The notes below the pieces were generated by a model. The model searched no databases. It was not told the origin of the DNA and saw nothing but the letters and a program-made list of their open reading frames with translations. DNA of 64,000 bases. Origin: Pseudoscleropodium purum. Taxonomy: Eukaryota > Streptophyta > Bryopsida > Hypnales > Brachytheciaceae. This document shows positions 25,321 to 36,608 of this stretch, one piece after another. Every line of letters starts with the position of its first letter. Position 1 is the first letter of the stretch. The stretch spans positions 25,525,063 through 25,589,062 of the forward strand of contig OZ017795.1 in assembly GCA_963969395.1 (NCBI GenBank), written 5' to 3'. The position numbers and the translations under genes are program-made.

Positions 25321-26542
25321 CGTACTACCTTCGCGGTGCAGACTGCAGAGGTTTTGAGAGAGACCTTTCACCACCCTCTCGTATGATACGATACTGTGCA
25401 TTAATGAGCTCTCACCGGTACAGTACAGACGATTTCTGGTAGTGTCAAACAGCCGTGTACAGTGACATGATGGGTTGCTCCCATATCACGACTTCAGCTT
25501 AGATTTGCGACCCGAATCACCGCGCCTCTTCTTGTCTTCCTGAAAATGAGCGGCTGCGTCTTTCTTGAAAATGAGCGGCTGAAGACTGTCCGCCGAGGAC
25601 GTCCATTTGTCAGCAGGCCTGGAATGCTTTTATACTTGCATTGGGTTCGGGGTGGGGGGTACACATATGGTATGTGTTGAGGGGGTTCGGTTAGTGTAAA
25701 GAAATCATGTACTGATCCAGAGTCCCACTCAAGGGCGAAGGCTAGTTTTCATAGACTTAGAAGTTACGAAATAATGATCGCTCCGGTATGAGCGTGTTTT
25801 CTTTTGCGATGCCTATTGATAATCAACCCTCACTGGTTCACCGAAAGCTAGAATGCCATGCGATGTAATTCAAGGTGACAAAAAGGATTTAATAGAAGAG
25901 AATCTCAATTGACATGGCTGGTTGTTGTGCATGTCAGTCTTAACAAGACAAGTGAGCCTTCTTTGTGTTTGTTGAAGATGAAAGTCTCTCATTGCCAGCA
26001 AGGCGGAGATCCTTCATATCAAATGCTAAATTTCCAGAGCATTTTCACAGTAGTGGGCTTCGCAGTGGTGTTCGGAGAAAATCTGGGTTTTACATGGAAG
26101 TTGGATGCTCGAACTTCCAGTTCAGGTGAAACCTAGGTATACCCCAAACACACTTCCTGGTATTCGCGAACACCACAACCGAGTGAAATTTCTGTCAATC
26201 CACCTGAAATGAACATCCGCATTCAGTCCGCCGTGATGTGATATGTGAAATGCAGACTTCTGCAGTCGACACGAACCGAATTTGGCGTTGATCATCGGTG
26301 TATGAGTGCACATTTCGTTGGCAATGCATTCGGAAGCTGAAGTCACTGAGTACGGGGGCGCAACTTGTGAGACCGGTGACGTCCGCTAAGAATTCGCATG
26401 CATAAATCTTCTACTGCAGCTGGTCCTCCTAATTAACCCTTGAATTTGCACAGACGTTTTGGCGTCAGCAGGATGATATGGAATTCTTCTAGTAGGACAG
26501 AAGTTCAACTATTCATCCTCATTCATCTTCATAACTTTGTTG

Positions 26543-26587
26543 TGAAAAGGGGAGGTTTCTTACAATAGTTTGACTTCCAATGAGTGC
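26543..26587 (+). repeat. Dispersed 45-bp repeat, copy 2
   Basis: Matches 1116-1160 at about 40 of 45 positions (see that entry). It is followed by a weaker partial copy, AATGAAAAGGGATGA, near 26622. Confidence 0.7.
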
Positions 26588-27159
26588 TTTTGCTATCTTC
26601 TAAGTCAACAATTCACATGGTAATGAAAAGGGATGATTTTCAAGGTCACCTGTTCGTCCTTTAAAGGTTAAACTTCTCATATTTCTACTCTTCGGCACCA
26701 TTGTAGTGGTTAAGACTTAATTCCTAAATGCTTCCTAAATGTCTGAGGCACCAGAATACTTTGAAGTTAAATAAAACTTAATTAATTTTCTATTTTTAAT
26801 AGTTTATATTTTCAATTTTTTAAAAGTCTAGTTTTAGCATCAAAAATCCAATTTTGAAAATGATTGATTATGATTCTTCTATACAAGATTTTGCACAAGG
26901 GGGGCCATTGCAATTTGAGTTCAGTAGTATTGAGATCTCTTGGGAGATGAACATCAAATACACTAGATCTCAAAGAAAAATTCACATTAGAAATTCATCT
27001 TATAATATTGTAGAAGAGAGTTTGAGAAGTTATAAAATGATTGGAGTTATGCATGTTATGCCTTTAAACCTTATATTTTTTTGGTAGCCAACCTTTTAGA
27101 TTTGATATGTAAAAGACCTCAAATTACTTTCACAGTTTTAACACCTTCATGATTAAACA

Positions 27160-27198
27160 TTATAATCTTTCAATTTGTAGGTGATTGAAAGATTATAA
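27160..27198. repeat. Perfect 14-bp hairpin
   Basis: TTATAATCTTTCAA and TTGAAAGATTATAA are separated by 11 nt in a gene-free region. It is too AT-rich and lacks a downstream U-tract gene context, so I do not call it a terminator. Confidence 0.6.
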
Positions 27199-30100
27199 CA
27201 TGTATATAGTTTCCTTATGTGATCTTTGACATATTTAGTTTGAATTTGTATAGATATGATTAAAAAAATTGATACAACTTATGAAAATGTTGGCAATTTG
27301 TTCAAATAAGATCAAATTCCTAGAAGCTCAAAAGAGGCCTTGGGCATTTAGGGGTTAATATAGGCGACATTTAAATAAATATTTTTAGTAAATAAAAATC
27401 ATAAGGAGAAATAAAGAAAAATTCTATTTGTAAGCATTTTTGAATCAAATTTGACAATGATATGTACCAACAATCTTATAAATTATGTATTGTGCCATTC
27501 AATTATTTTTTGGTAGAAAATAGAATACAATTGACATTTTTATCTTGCATATTTATAGACAATTCTTATGCAATTTCAATCAAGTATACCAAATTTAAGT
27601 TTCCAAAAACAAAAATCGACTTTTGGTGAATTATTTCAATTAATATTCATGATAATTGATTGAAAAAATTGGTGATGAATTTTTTTAAGTTGATTGCATA
27701 AACATGTAAAAAACATCCATATGCACATATTTTCTTCATTAAGCATTTCCAAAAAAGTTTAAAAACTGATTGCGTAAGAATTGAATGTTAATTATGCAAG
27801 ATGAGAAATGCCAGTTGTATTTTATATTATGCAAAAAAAAAATGAATGGCATAATAGGCAATTTAGAAGTTTATTGAACTTGACTGTACATTGTCTCTTG
27901 GATTAACCACTTGTATAGCAACATGCTTTTTTTAATGTGGCAAAGAAATAATAACATTGATACTTAATACGTCAAATACTTGAAATAGTAGTGTATACCA
28001 ATTATACTTTTAAGAGTTTTGTATAGTAATAATTGTAGAGAAAAAATAGTGGCTAGTTCAAAGTTAGGTGGTGGAAGTGGGGAAAAAATTGTTTACATTT
28101 TGAAAATGAAAGATGAAAAATGGGAAAGAAATTTTTAGGGCTGGAAATGAACCGGTGTCCAAAAAAAATTGGAGGATATTTTATTGCCTCCATCCATTAC
28201 TTGGCGGATTTGAACTTGGTGTCAGTTGTTATGGATATCAACATCCCACAAATCAGCTTGTAAGCAAGAGTTCTTTGCTTTCAAGCTACAAGGAAGTATG
28301 GAGTGGATAGGCAAAACTTTTAGGGATATATGGGATTCAATTAGCTAAAGCCTATCTACGAAATTTAAGTATCTTAACCTACTAATTCTTGCTAAAATCA
28401 CTAAATGTCAATGTGTGAACATTATGACATGTGAAAGGGCTTATTGTGTGCAAAACAACATGAAACAAAACTTTGAAATCACATGACAACATCAAATTTG
28501 GATAGTATAACGTGATTGGCTTTTGAAGGACTAGACAAAAATTTTGACAACATTTTAGAGGATGCCATTGTCTTGTGGAAGAATTCTTCTAAATTTTTTC
28601 ATTTATACACCAATCTTAAATAGTGCCTTCTAGAAGCAACAAAAGAATCAATTGAAGAAGGTTAAAACTAAACTCTTTCAATTTCATACAAACTATTCAT
28701 CACTCCATGAATTGAGAGGATCCTTAGCCTTCAAATGTGAAGGGCTTTGCTAGGTTCAATTTTTGAAAAGGATGCAATATTAATTAATACTTTTATTTTG
28801 GAATTTTTTTAAATTATAATTTTAGCAATTTAACTAGTGCAAACTTCAATTTGGAGGATAGTAGCTTGGTGATAACTTGATATTGAAGGAAATAAACCAA
28901 TGCATTTTATGATTAAGGGGAAGCGACCAATGACCATTGAAAAAAATGGTCCAATTTAATAGACAATAAAATTAGCTCAAGGATATCCAAAATTTTCGAA
29001 ACAATGTTCTATAGATGAACTCAAAATTATGGTAGCTTTAGTATCACTAAATTAATTTTATGGAAATATACTAAATATACATTTTTCATCATCATACATA
29101 TATTGTATGACATATTGACATTGAAGGAATTGTAGTCAATTTCATTCAATTGGTGCAATTATAGGAATAAAAAATTGTGACATTTATCTATACAAAACTC
29201 CAAAAAATGGGATCTACATACAAATATGTCTTAGATACTACAAAGTTGTGGATTTTTGCCAATTTGATTTATAAATATGTTTCTTCAAGAACTGCTTCAA
29301 AACAAAATTTATACAATTAGCATTCTAAGCTAATCCTTTTACACATATTCACACATGATTTATTGTCATTGTATGATATGATCATCTAGATTTAATAAAC
29401 CGGTATTATAGTCACCATGTAAGGGAAGTCAAGTTTACAATGAATAATTTAGGTAAGTAATCACTATTGAGTAATTTATGCTACAATAGTGAGCTTAGTA
29501 AAACATCTTCTAGGGATATATTGCAAGAACACCCTTTTAAAGAATATTCTATAATTTCATGGCCATGCTACAATGCCAAACTAGGAAAAGTTGAGTCTAA
29601 AAATACTTCTACAGAATTGCTTAATTCATGAGTATGTAAAATGAAAAGTTGAGTGACAAAGGATGGGGGCTTAGTCACTTCACTTGTTCACGCATATAAG
29701 CAAATGAGACTTCCACATTTGTTCTTGCACAACCTTGCAAGAAAATATTTTTGTATCAACTCTAGAGATTTGAATTGGAACTTATAGTTGAACAATTGAT
29801 TTGTACCACTTATTTCATCCATTATGTACATGATTTACCCCTTAAAGGTTCAAATTCTAGACTGTTTTTTTAGAATTTTGGAAAGGTTCTTCAATGTCAA
29901 ATTTATTGTGATATTTTAAAATATTTTTTAGAGCTAAAAGAATATACTAGCTTTATGAAATATAATTTATATTTCCTTTGGTGCATAGGAGAAAAAGTTA
30001 TGACCTTCTAAATTTAAAATGCTTGATTCTAAGTAACCCCCAAAATGAAAAAAAATGAAAATTTGAATTTTTGGATTTTATTGTCAAAGGTAATATTTAT

Positions 30101-31861
30101 GTCTAATTGATTCATTTTTTTTTATTGATGATGTAAATTTTTTGAAAATCCTTGTTCTTCTAGCAATGGAGGCATTGTTGTGGGTCATTAAAAGAAACAC
30201 TAACCATTTTGTCTCAAACGGTTAAGTATTGTGAGTACTATGACTTTTGGGATAAGTTTTTCAAAATTAAATAAAATATAGATAATTTGTAAAGCATTCA
30301 AAACAATATAGGTGTGAAAATTCAAGCTAAAAAAATTCATCTCTAAAAGTTATGTACAAAAATAGAGTGATGGAAAATGCAAGAAAATGAATACTTTGGA
30401 ATTTGATTTCAACTAAAAAAGTTCATTTTCTAACTTGAAGATGCTTATTCTCAACCACTTCCATCTTTAGGAAAAGAAAATTGTGTTCTATATATAGGTG
30501 CAAAGCATTAGAGGAAATCTAGGTCTAATGGAGGGCTATTTGACTTTTGGTTGATGCACAAATACCATAAAATATAAAATATAAAAAATATGAATATAAA
30601 TAATTTTTTTATTGCCAATTAGACATGGCACACAATCTTACACAAATTGGTAAGATTCTCTATGATAAGATTTGAATTGATCTTTTTTCCATTTGCACAT
30701 TTGTTTGTAGTCAAATGACCCTCCAAAGGATTAAAATTTTCTCGAATGGTAGTGCATTTTGAGCACACTTGGAAGGTGAGTACTTCACTATTTTTAATAA
30801 ATCTCTTTGTAGAATTGAGTATCTTAGTAGAAGTCCTTTTATTCCAATTTTGACCTCTAAATTCACATTTTTGGATTAAAAACAATACTAACCCCCCCTA
30901 AAATGGCCAAGGTAGACATCCAATTGGAGGTAGTTTGAAAATTGAAAAAAAATTATTCAATGTCTAAAACTACCATATGTACCTTTCATTCCAATTTTAT
31001 AGAAAATAAACATATGATACAAAAATTATGAGCAAAAAAACATTTATCTAAGGCTAAGGGGACAAAAACAACAAGTACTTATTGCAATAACCCTTGTGTA
31101 CAAATACACTGTGCTAAGATCATCTCATGCCAACAATGACTTTCTAAATACCTAAGCACTATTATTGTTACATCCAAATATGTGAATGAGAAAAAACTCA
31201 CATCTAATCTAAACTAATATAGCAAGAGGTGAATACACCTTGCACAAAACTCTTCTAAGTGGTTTGCAAGACAATGCGCAAACCTTAGTGCAATACAAAG
31301 CCCAACAATAGTTAGACTATTATTTTATGCCACAACCTAATAGCTCTAGACTTACAATAGACACCACAAGTCAATGGAACCACACTAGGTGACTTGTGAC
31401 ACCTATCTTAGCCATCAAGTGACTCTAAAATAATGATACAAGTGTGAAAACACTTTTATCACTACTAGTACTTAACATTGACAATATTCCTAGTAATGAA
31501 AAGAAATAAATGCCCACAAATGATGCATATACATATTTAATAAGTGGTATAGCAATAACCTTTTACACCACCCCTTCACCAATGTTGAAGACCCTTTCGC
31601 GCTAGTGAAAACAATACTCCTTCTATGAGACTCTAAAAACACCAATTGTGAAAATTTGACATAAAATTATGATGATTGACCACCTTTCAAGATACAATGT
31701 GGACATTATTATTGATTAACATGCACTTCTTGTAGTGGTGAATTCAAACAATATAAACGTGACCTCATAAAGCATACATCACACAAAACCATAATGATAG
31801 TGCCCCTTGACACTTGTACACAATATACATTTCAACTTAGCTAAAATATGAGATCAACTAG

Positions 31862-31869
31862 CATCAATC
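31862..31869. repeat. Target-site duplication, left, of the 11.5-kb element
   Basis: CATCAATC, identical to 43361-43368, directly abutting CAGGGTTGAC. Confidence 0.85.
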
Positions 31870-31870
31870 C

Positions 31871-32085
31871 AGGGTTGACACAACGTCCGGACGTTCGGGA
31901 CGTTTGGACGCGGACGCTGTGTCTGCAGCGTCCGCTGACATTCGCGGTCCCGGCGGACGCAGCGTCCGCCGGGACAGCCCCGTCCGCCTGTCACCCCATC
32001 CGCCCCGCCCGTCTGCCCCGTCCGCTTTGACGACCCTATTTCCCCCGACCGCCCTACCCAAACTGCCCCGCGGTCCCTCCCTTAA
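31871..32085. repeat. GC-rich terminal island 1 (left arm)
   Basis: GC-rich sequence dominated by GTCCG, CGGACG and CCGCCC words, with short internal inversions such as GGCGGACGC/GCGTCCGCC (about 31953-31970). The outer 60 bp pair with the right arm (43195-43350). It is probably where the element's transposase binds; no coding content. Confidence 0.65.
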
Positions 32086-32473
32086 TCTTTAAACAATTAA
32101 ATGTTAAATAAAGTGCAATGGCTCACGATTTGTTATTAAAACAATGTCTCTTATAAATTGAAAGATTATAAAGTTTGACCATGAGTCCATGATAGTCTTG
32201 AAACTATGAAAAAATTCCAATTCATTTTCAAAAGGCAAACTAAAAAAGTTTGTGACTTCAAATATATATATATATACTATTTAAAAAATCAAGATCAACA
32301 CAAATACAAACATAATCAATATGGGCAAAATGTATTCAATTTAATATAGAATACCATACATTGTATACATTTGGCTAATTGCACATATAATTTTTTTCAT
32401 TCCAATTCTATATTTCTAAACTAATTTTTAATGCCTATATAACCTATTCAACTACTACTTCTGCACTACCAAT

Positions 32474-33967
32474 CTAATATAAATGGCGGAAATGTTCATC
32501 TGGCATCGACCAACGATATGTATTAGAAAATCGCATAATCACATGGGCCAAACTAGTATTTTCATCGTCAGTCTTCGAAGAAATGCGCTTCAAGTAAGCA
32601 TAAAACACTTTTGCAAAGTCATGAAAGGCAAATTGTGTCGCACTAGGTGTTTTTCGTAGCAAGTTGAAATACGCCTCTGACATGTTGTTTCCGTTCATCC
32701 GCCGAGCAATTTTTCAAATGGCATACTCTTTCGACTTATGTGAATACATCGGAATGACTTCCACATCTGCACCTGCTTTATGCAAATATGCAATACGTGG
32801 ATCCACCCACCATCTCCTCTGCAAAGTTTGTTTCATCTCAATTGCTGATGTGAATGTGTACAAAGACTTCATTGGCTGAGAAGCTAAGGTGGTCATGCCC
32901 CAATCGCAAACTCCAATGTACACACGTGACTCATCTTCTGGAAAATGCAATAAGATGTTGTCCGGAGAAAGATCATTGTGCAAATGTCCAGCAAGATGCA
33001 CTGCATACATTATATGCATAAAAGCCCATATCAACTCTGTGCGCTTCTTCCAATATCGCCCTAAACGGTGAGCTTTTACAACCTCCTCTTCAGTTGGATT
33101 TGTATACATTAAACGGATTTGAATGTTGTTTGGATAGTCCTCATCCATATTCAACATTTGTCGAAGAGTTCCACCATTCCACCAATACGCATAATCTTCA
33201 CACGTTGTTCCGTACACCATAGCAAACCGTATCACTCCCGCGTGTGGAATTCGAACAGCCATTGATTCGTTTTGATGTTCTAACTTTGCAAGATCGGGTT
33301 GAGTTTGGTGGTGAATGGATTTCTTTGCCGCAAACTCCCAATAAGGAAGTATTCCTGGACATCCTTCAATACGAACCTTTCAAATCGTTGCATATCCACC
33401 TCTTATCGTTCTATCATCAACAACAATCACGCGTACTGTATTTAGAAGTGCTATGAGGTGCCGTTTGTTCCTTCTCGCTTCAGCAACTCCATCATTGCTT
33501 TTCCACCAACCAATTGAACTAACTCGATTGTGCTTTTTGGCGAATAGAGCACATCGCCCCCTAAACAAGTCCCCTTTCAGAATCACTTCTTCAAACTGGG
33601 CGTCATTGGGTCGATACTCCTTGCCATATTTAACCAAAATGACTTTGGAATTCCACAAAGCGTCATGAACCTTGTTTTCCAAACATTTGGTGAAGTACGT
33701 TTTATGCATTTCGTTATGCCATTTCGCCACATTCAATGCATTTAACAACATCTGTGTCATGTCTACCTTGAATTTAGACACGCACTCCTCTTGATATCTG
33801 ATGTACTTATTGTCTAAAGACAATGTTGTTTCCGATTCATAAAATTGAACGATGCACTCGATCATGAATTTCTTGCATTCTTCCGAAGGACTTTAACGAG
33901 CTACCTCCAAGTTCGATGGTCCCTCTCCATGTTTTAGCTTCGCAACCTTCTTCTTCCCGTTCGGCAT
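32474..33967 (-). pseudogene. Protein-kinase-like gene, broken by three stops
   Basis: One minus-strand frame of 498 codons runs from ATG 33965-33967 to a stop at 32474. It is interrupted at 33893-33895 (TAA), 33380-33382 (TGA) and 32714-32716 (TGA). Kinase landmarks are a Gly-rich loop RGGYATI (codons about 189-195) followed by KVRI, a probable ATP-binding Lys in FAAKKS (about 215), the catalytic loop HNDLSPDNILL (Asp about 332) and the metal-binding CDWG in place of DFG (Asp about 355). The N-terminal 180 residues are unlike any family I recognise. The second stop falls inside the Gly loop, so this copy cannot make a working kinase. All three stops are one C-to-T change from CAA or CGA. It is cargo of the 11.5-kb element; a GC-rich island lies 190 bp upstream. 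Confidence 0.75.
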
Positions 33968-34156
33968 CGTGACAAATGAAATTGATATAGATCAAATTTT
34001 TTAATTTGAAATTGAATTCACGCGCAAGTACTCAAAAAATTGGCAAAAAGGGGGCCCCAATAAACCACTCTTGCCTTGCCTCGGAAAAGAGTCAATGGAG
34101 GATGAACCACCAAGCTCTCTGCTCCACCTTGCATTCACAAGGGGCAAAGCAAAAGT

Positions 34157-34560
34157 GACAATGCGGACGGCCCGTCCGCCCCATCGGACGGGCCGGGGGA
34201 GGCGGACGCATTGGCCGTCCGCCTCCCCGAAACCCTCGAGCCCCGTCCGCCCGATCCGACGGGCAGTGGCGGACGACCCCAAACCGTCCACTTGATCGGA
34301 TGGGCCGCGGCTGGCGGACGCATCAGCCGTCTGCCTCCCCGAAACCCTACAGCCGCGTCCGTCCGATCGGACGGCCACGGGCGGACAAATCTGGCGTCCG
34401 CCCGATCCGACGGGTAGCGGCAGACGGCCCCAAACCGTCCACCCGATCGGACGGGCCGCGGGTGGCGGACGCATCGGCCGTCTGCCTCCCCGAAACCCTC
34501 GAGCCTCGTCCGCCCGATCGGATGGCCACGGACGGACAAATCAAGCGTCCACCCGATCCG
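34157..34560. promoter_or_regulatory. GC-rich island 2, tandem repeats upstream of the kinase-like gene
   Basis: About 400 bp of degenerate tandem repeats. GGCGGACGCAT followed by CGCCTCCCCGAAACCCT-like sequence occurs near 34199, 34313 and 34463 (spacing about 115 and 150 bp), with CCGATCGGACGG-like palindromic blocks between. It lies directly upstream of the minus-strand kinase-like gene start and is the likely promoter region. Open frames inside it on both strands are repeat artefacts. Confidence 0.6.
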
Positions 34561-35156
34561 ATTTATTTTCCATATTTGAAAATAGAATCTAAAGAAGAAC
34601 CACTAATTGTCTAATTTGGGCATTTCTTCATACGAATAAGAAATCATTTTAGTTTTTAGCAATCGTTGAATGAAAAATAAAAAAATTTCAAATATTCAAA
34701 TAATTCAATCTTTCATAAATTAATTAGAAATACATTTATACCATTTACAAGTTTCTAAATGTAATAAACACACAACAATAATTTCAAAATACAGACCATG
34801 CTAGTACATATTTAACCTCGAATGCTAAATTCAAAAATAGACATAATATGGCTCTTACAAAGTTACATTTCTTCTTCATATTTTTATTATTTATCAAAGT
34901 CGCTTATAGCCTTATACATCAACGTTATTATAAAATAATACAATGATGTCTTCAACAATATGTTTGCCTACATACATACTTGGTGTACACTATTACACAA
35001 CACTTTTTGAAAAAGTGAACAAAATTGTTGTTCAAAATTGTTCTATTCATTTAAAATTTTGTACTATTTCTACCAATCTAGTGCTCTATACTTGTCGTGA
35101 GAGTAAAAATGAGAAAATTGAGCAAATACATGCTCACTATATACTTGTATGTTTTT
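34561..35156. other. AT-rich spacer inside the 11.5-kb element
   Basis: Lies between island 2 and the stop codon of the SYG-repeat gene. It is AT-rich with no supported gene, and is probably the 3' untranslated region plus spacer. Confidence 0.5.
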
Positions 35157-36224
35157 TTATTCAAAATCTGAATCGGACTCAAATTGTTGACCGCTGCCTC
35201 TTCTTTGTACTCCAATGAACGGACCACCTCTGTAGTTTCCGAGATATCTACTCGGTGCACCTCCTTGTCCATAATTTGAACCTCCAAAAGTAGGAGGAGG
35301 AACCAGAGTAGTAGGCTCTGATACTCTTTCATTTGAAGCCCCATAATAAGAGGTCCCATGATGCCCGTATGAATCACTTCTAGTTAATCCCAGATAGTAT
35401 TGGGCGCTTCCGTGAAGAGAGCAACTATACTGCGGGGTTACATGGCTTCCTCCATTACCTTTGGAGCCCACTTGAGTGGGCGTCGTATAATATGAACTAG
35501 ATTCAGTAGACCTACCATAGTGCGTGTTGCCATAGCTACCTGCTCCACCTTGAGAGCCTATTTTAGGGGGAGTGCCATAATGAGAACCAACTGCACTTGA
35601 ACCACCATAATGCGTGGAGCCATAGCTCCCTCTTCCACCTTCATATCTATTTTGAGGATCGTAACCAGAGTATGAACCACCTCTTCTATGTTCAGATTCT
35701 CGTGTTCCATGTTCATGTCCGTAGGACCCACCATGCCTATCTTGTCGTCCACGATCTTGAAGGCTTCTGCGTGTTGCCTCTTGCATTTGTTGTTCGAATT
35801 CAATTTGTTCTCGTTCTTCTACCCGCTCGTGCCTAACTCCAAATGTGACAAACGCTTGCATATCATCGTCATCATCGTCATCTGTCCACACATCTTCAGC
35901 ATCTCGTAGAACAACTGAAGGTTGTTGTAGATAACCTTGATTGGACCACTCTGGCATGCAATCGCTTGCGCCCCTCCACTGTATATCTATAACGGCATCC
36001 GTGCACGTATAGTTCTCCACATTGCGACCTGTAGCGGTACGCCAAAGTTTTTGAATGTGAGTCATTTTTACATACTTCTTGAACATTAAGTAATCCCACA
36101 CTCTTGTTGGTTCCTCTTCCCATCCCGGTTCACCCACACACAATGGATCGGCCCAAGCATCCCAATCGAACAATTGGGGTCTTCCCTTTCGACTACTTTT
36201 TTTGGGTGTTCTATTTTTCGGCAT
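35157..36224 (-). CDS. SYG-repeat, prion-like protein of the 11.5-kb element (355 aa)
   Basis: Uninterrupted frame from ATG 36222-36224. The N terminus is basic (KKSSRKGR, possible nuclear signal). Residues 34-61 (GWEEEPTRVWDYLMFKKYVK then MTHIQKLW) match the start of the RING gene in the same element. An acidic run of seven Asp (115-121) and a Glu/Gln-rich helix (about 133-152) follow. Then comes a low-complexity region rich in Gly, Ser and Tyr with three 30-residue repeats starting GSYGSTHYGG (199), GSYGNTHYGR (229) and GSHVTPQYSC (259). Such SYG-rich tails occur in phase-separating RNA- or DNA-binding proteins, but the function here is unknown. It is the only cargo gene without a stop. A GC-rich island starts about 140 bp upstream. 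Confidence 0.75.
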   Translation of the reverse strand: MPKNRTPKKSSRKGRPQLFDWDAWADPLCVGEPGWEEEPTRVWDYLMFKKYVKMTHIQKLWRTATGRNVENYTCTDAVIDIQWRGASDCMPEWSNQGYLQQPSVVLRDAEDVWTDDDDDDDMQAFVTFGVRHERVEEREQIEFEQQMQEATRRSLQDRGRQDRHGGSYGHEHGTRESEHRRGGSYSGYDPQNRYEGGRGSYGSTHYGGSSAVGSHYGTPPKIGSQGGAGSYGNTHYGRSTESSSYYTTPTQVGSKGNGGSHVTPQYSCSLHGSAQYYLGLTRSDSYGHHGTSYYGASNERVSEPTTLVPPPTFGGSNYGQGGAPSRYLGNYRGGPFIGVQRRGSGQQFESDSDFE

Positions 36225-36364
36225 GATGAAGTCGAAGCAAAGAGAATGAAACTATTAGAAAGCTTAAGAACCAAAATTTTGATTTAATTAATTAATTAAA
36301 ATTTTATAAGCGTGAACTTTTTGAAAATTTGTAACAATCTGACAACAATCGTTCACTCAAAGCG

Positions 36365-36608
36365 AAAGGGGCGCGCAAAGCTTTCAAGGCACTGGTCCGC
36401 CCACTCCAAAAGAAAACGATTGTTCGGAATGAGCCATCCGCCTCCCCATATATATATGCAAACGCCCCGAGGCGGACGTCCAGATCATGCGGACCAGATC
36501 AGTTCGTGTGTCAATCGGACGGCCGTATCGGGGCGGACGGGGCGGACAGGGCGGACGCCCGATCGAACGAACAGGGCGGACGGAGCGGACAAGGCGGACG
36601 GCTCATCT
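36365..36608. promoter_or_regulatory. GC-rich island 3, upstream of the SYG-repeat gene
   Basis: CGGACG and GGGCGGACGG words are dense, especially 36520-36600, where GGCGGAC recurs every 10-20 bp. Its position just upstream of the minus-strand SYG-repeat gene mirrors islands 2 and 4. It is a likely promoter region. Confidence 0.55.

Larger units (their letters stand above)
25321..31861. other. Downstream region of the bHLH gene, then AT-rich DNA without genes
   Basis: 25321-26530 has balanced composition and probably includes the 3' untranslated region; it contains a short direct repeat (TGAAAATGAGCGGCTG near 25542 and 25568). From 26540 on the sequence is AT-rich. It holds the dispersed repeat at 26543-26587, a hairpin at 27160-27198 and a TTAACCCCTAAATGCCCAAGG-like piece on the minus strand near 27340. 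No coding region is supported. Confidence 0.5.

Noticed and set aside
27160..27198. Hairpin as a transcription terminator
   Set aside because: Plant nuclear DNA without a nearby gene; hairpin terminators of this kind are a bacterial feature.
34001..34614. Several open frames on both strands in GC island 2
   Set aside because: They translate tandem CGGACGG repeats in every frame; GC-rich repeats lack stop codons by composition.
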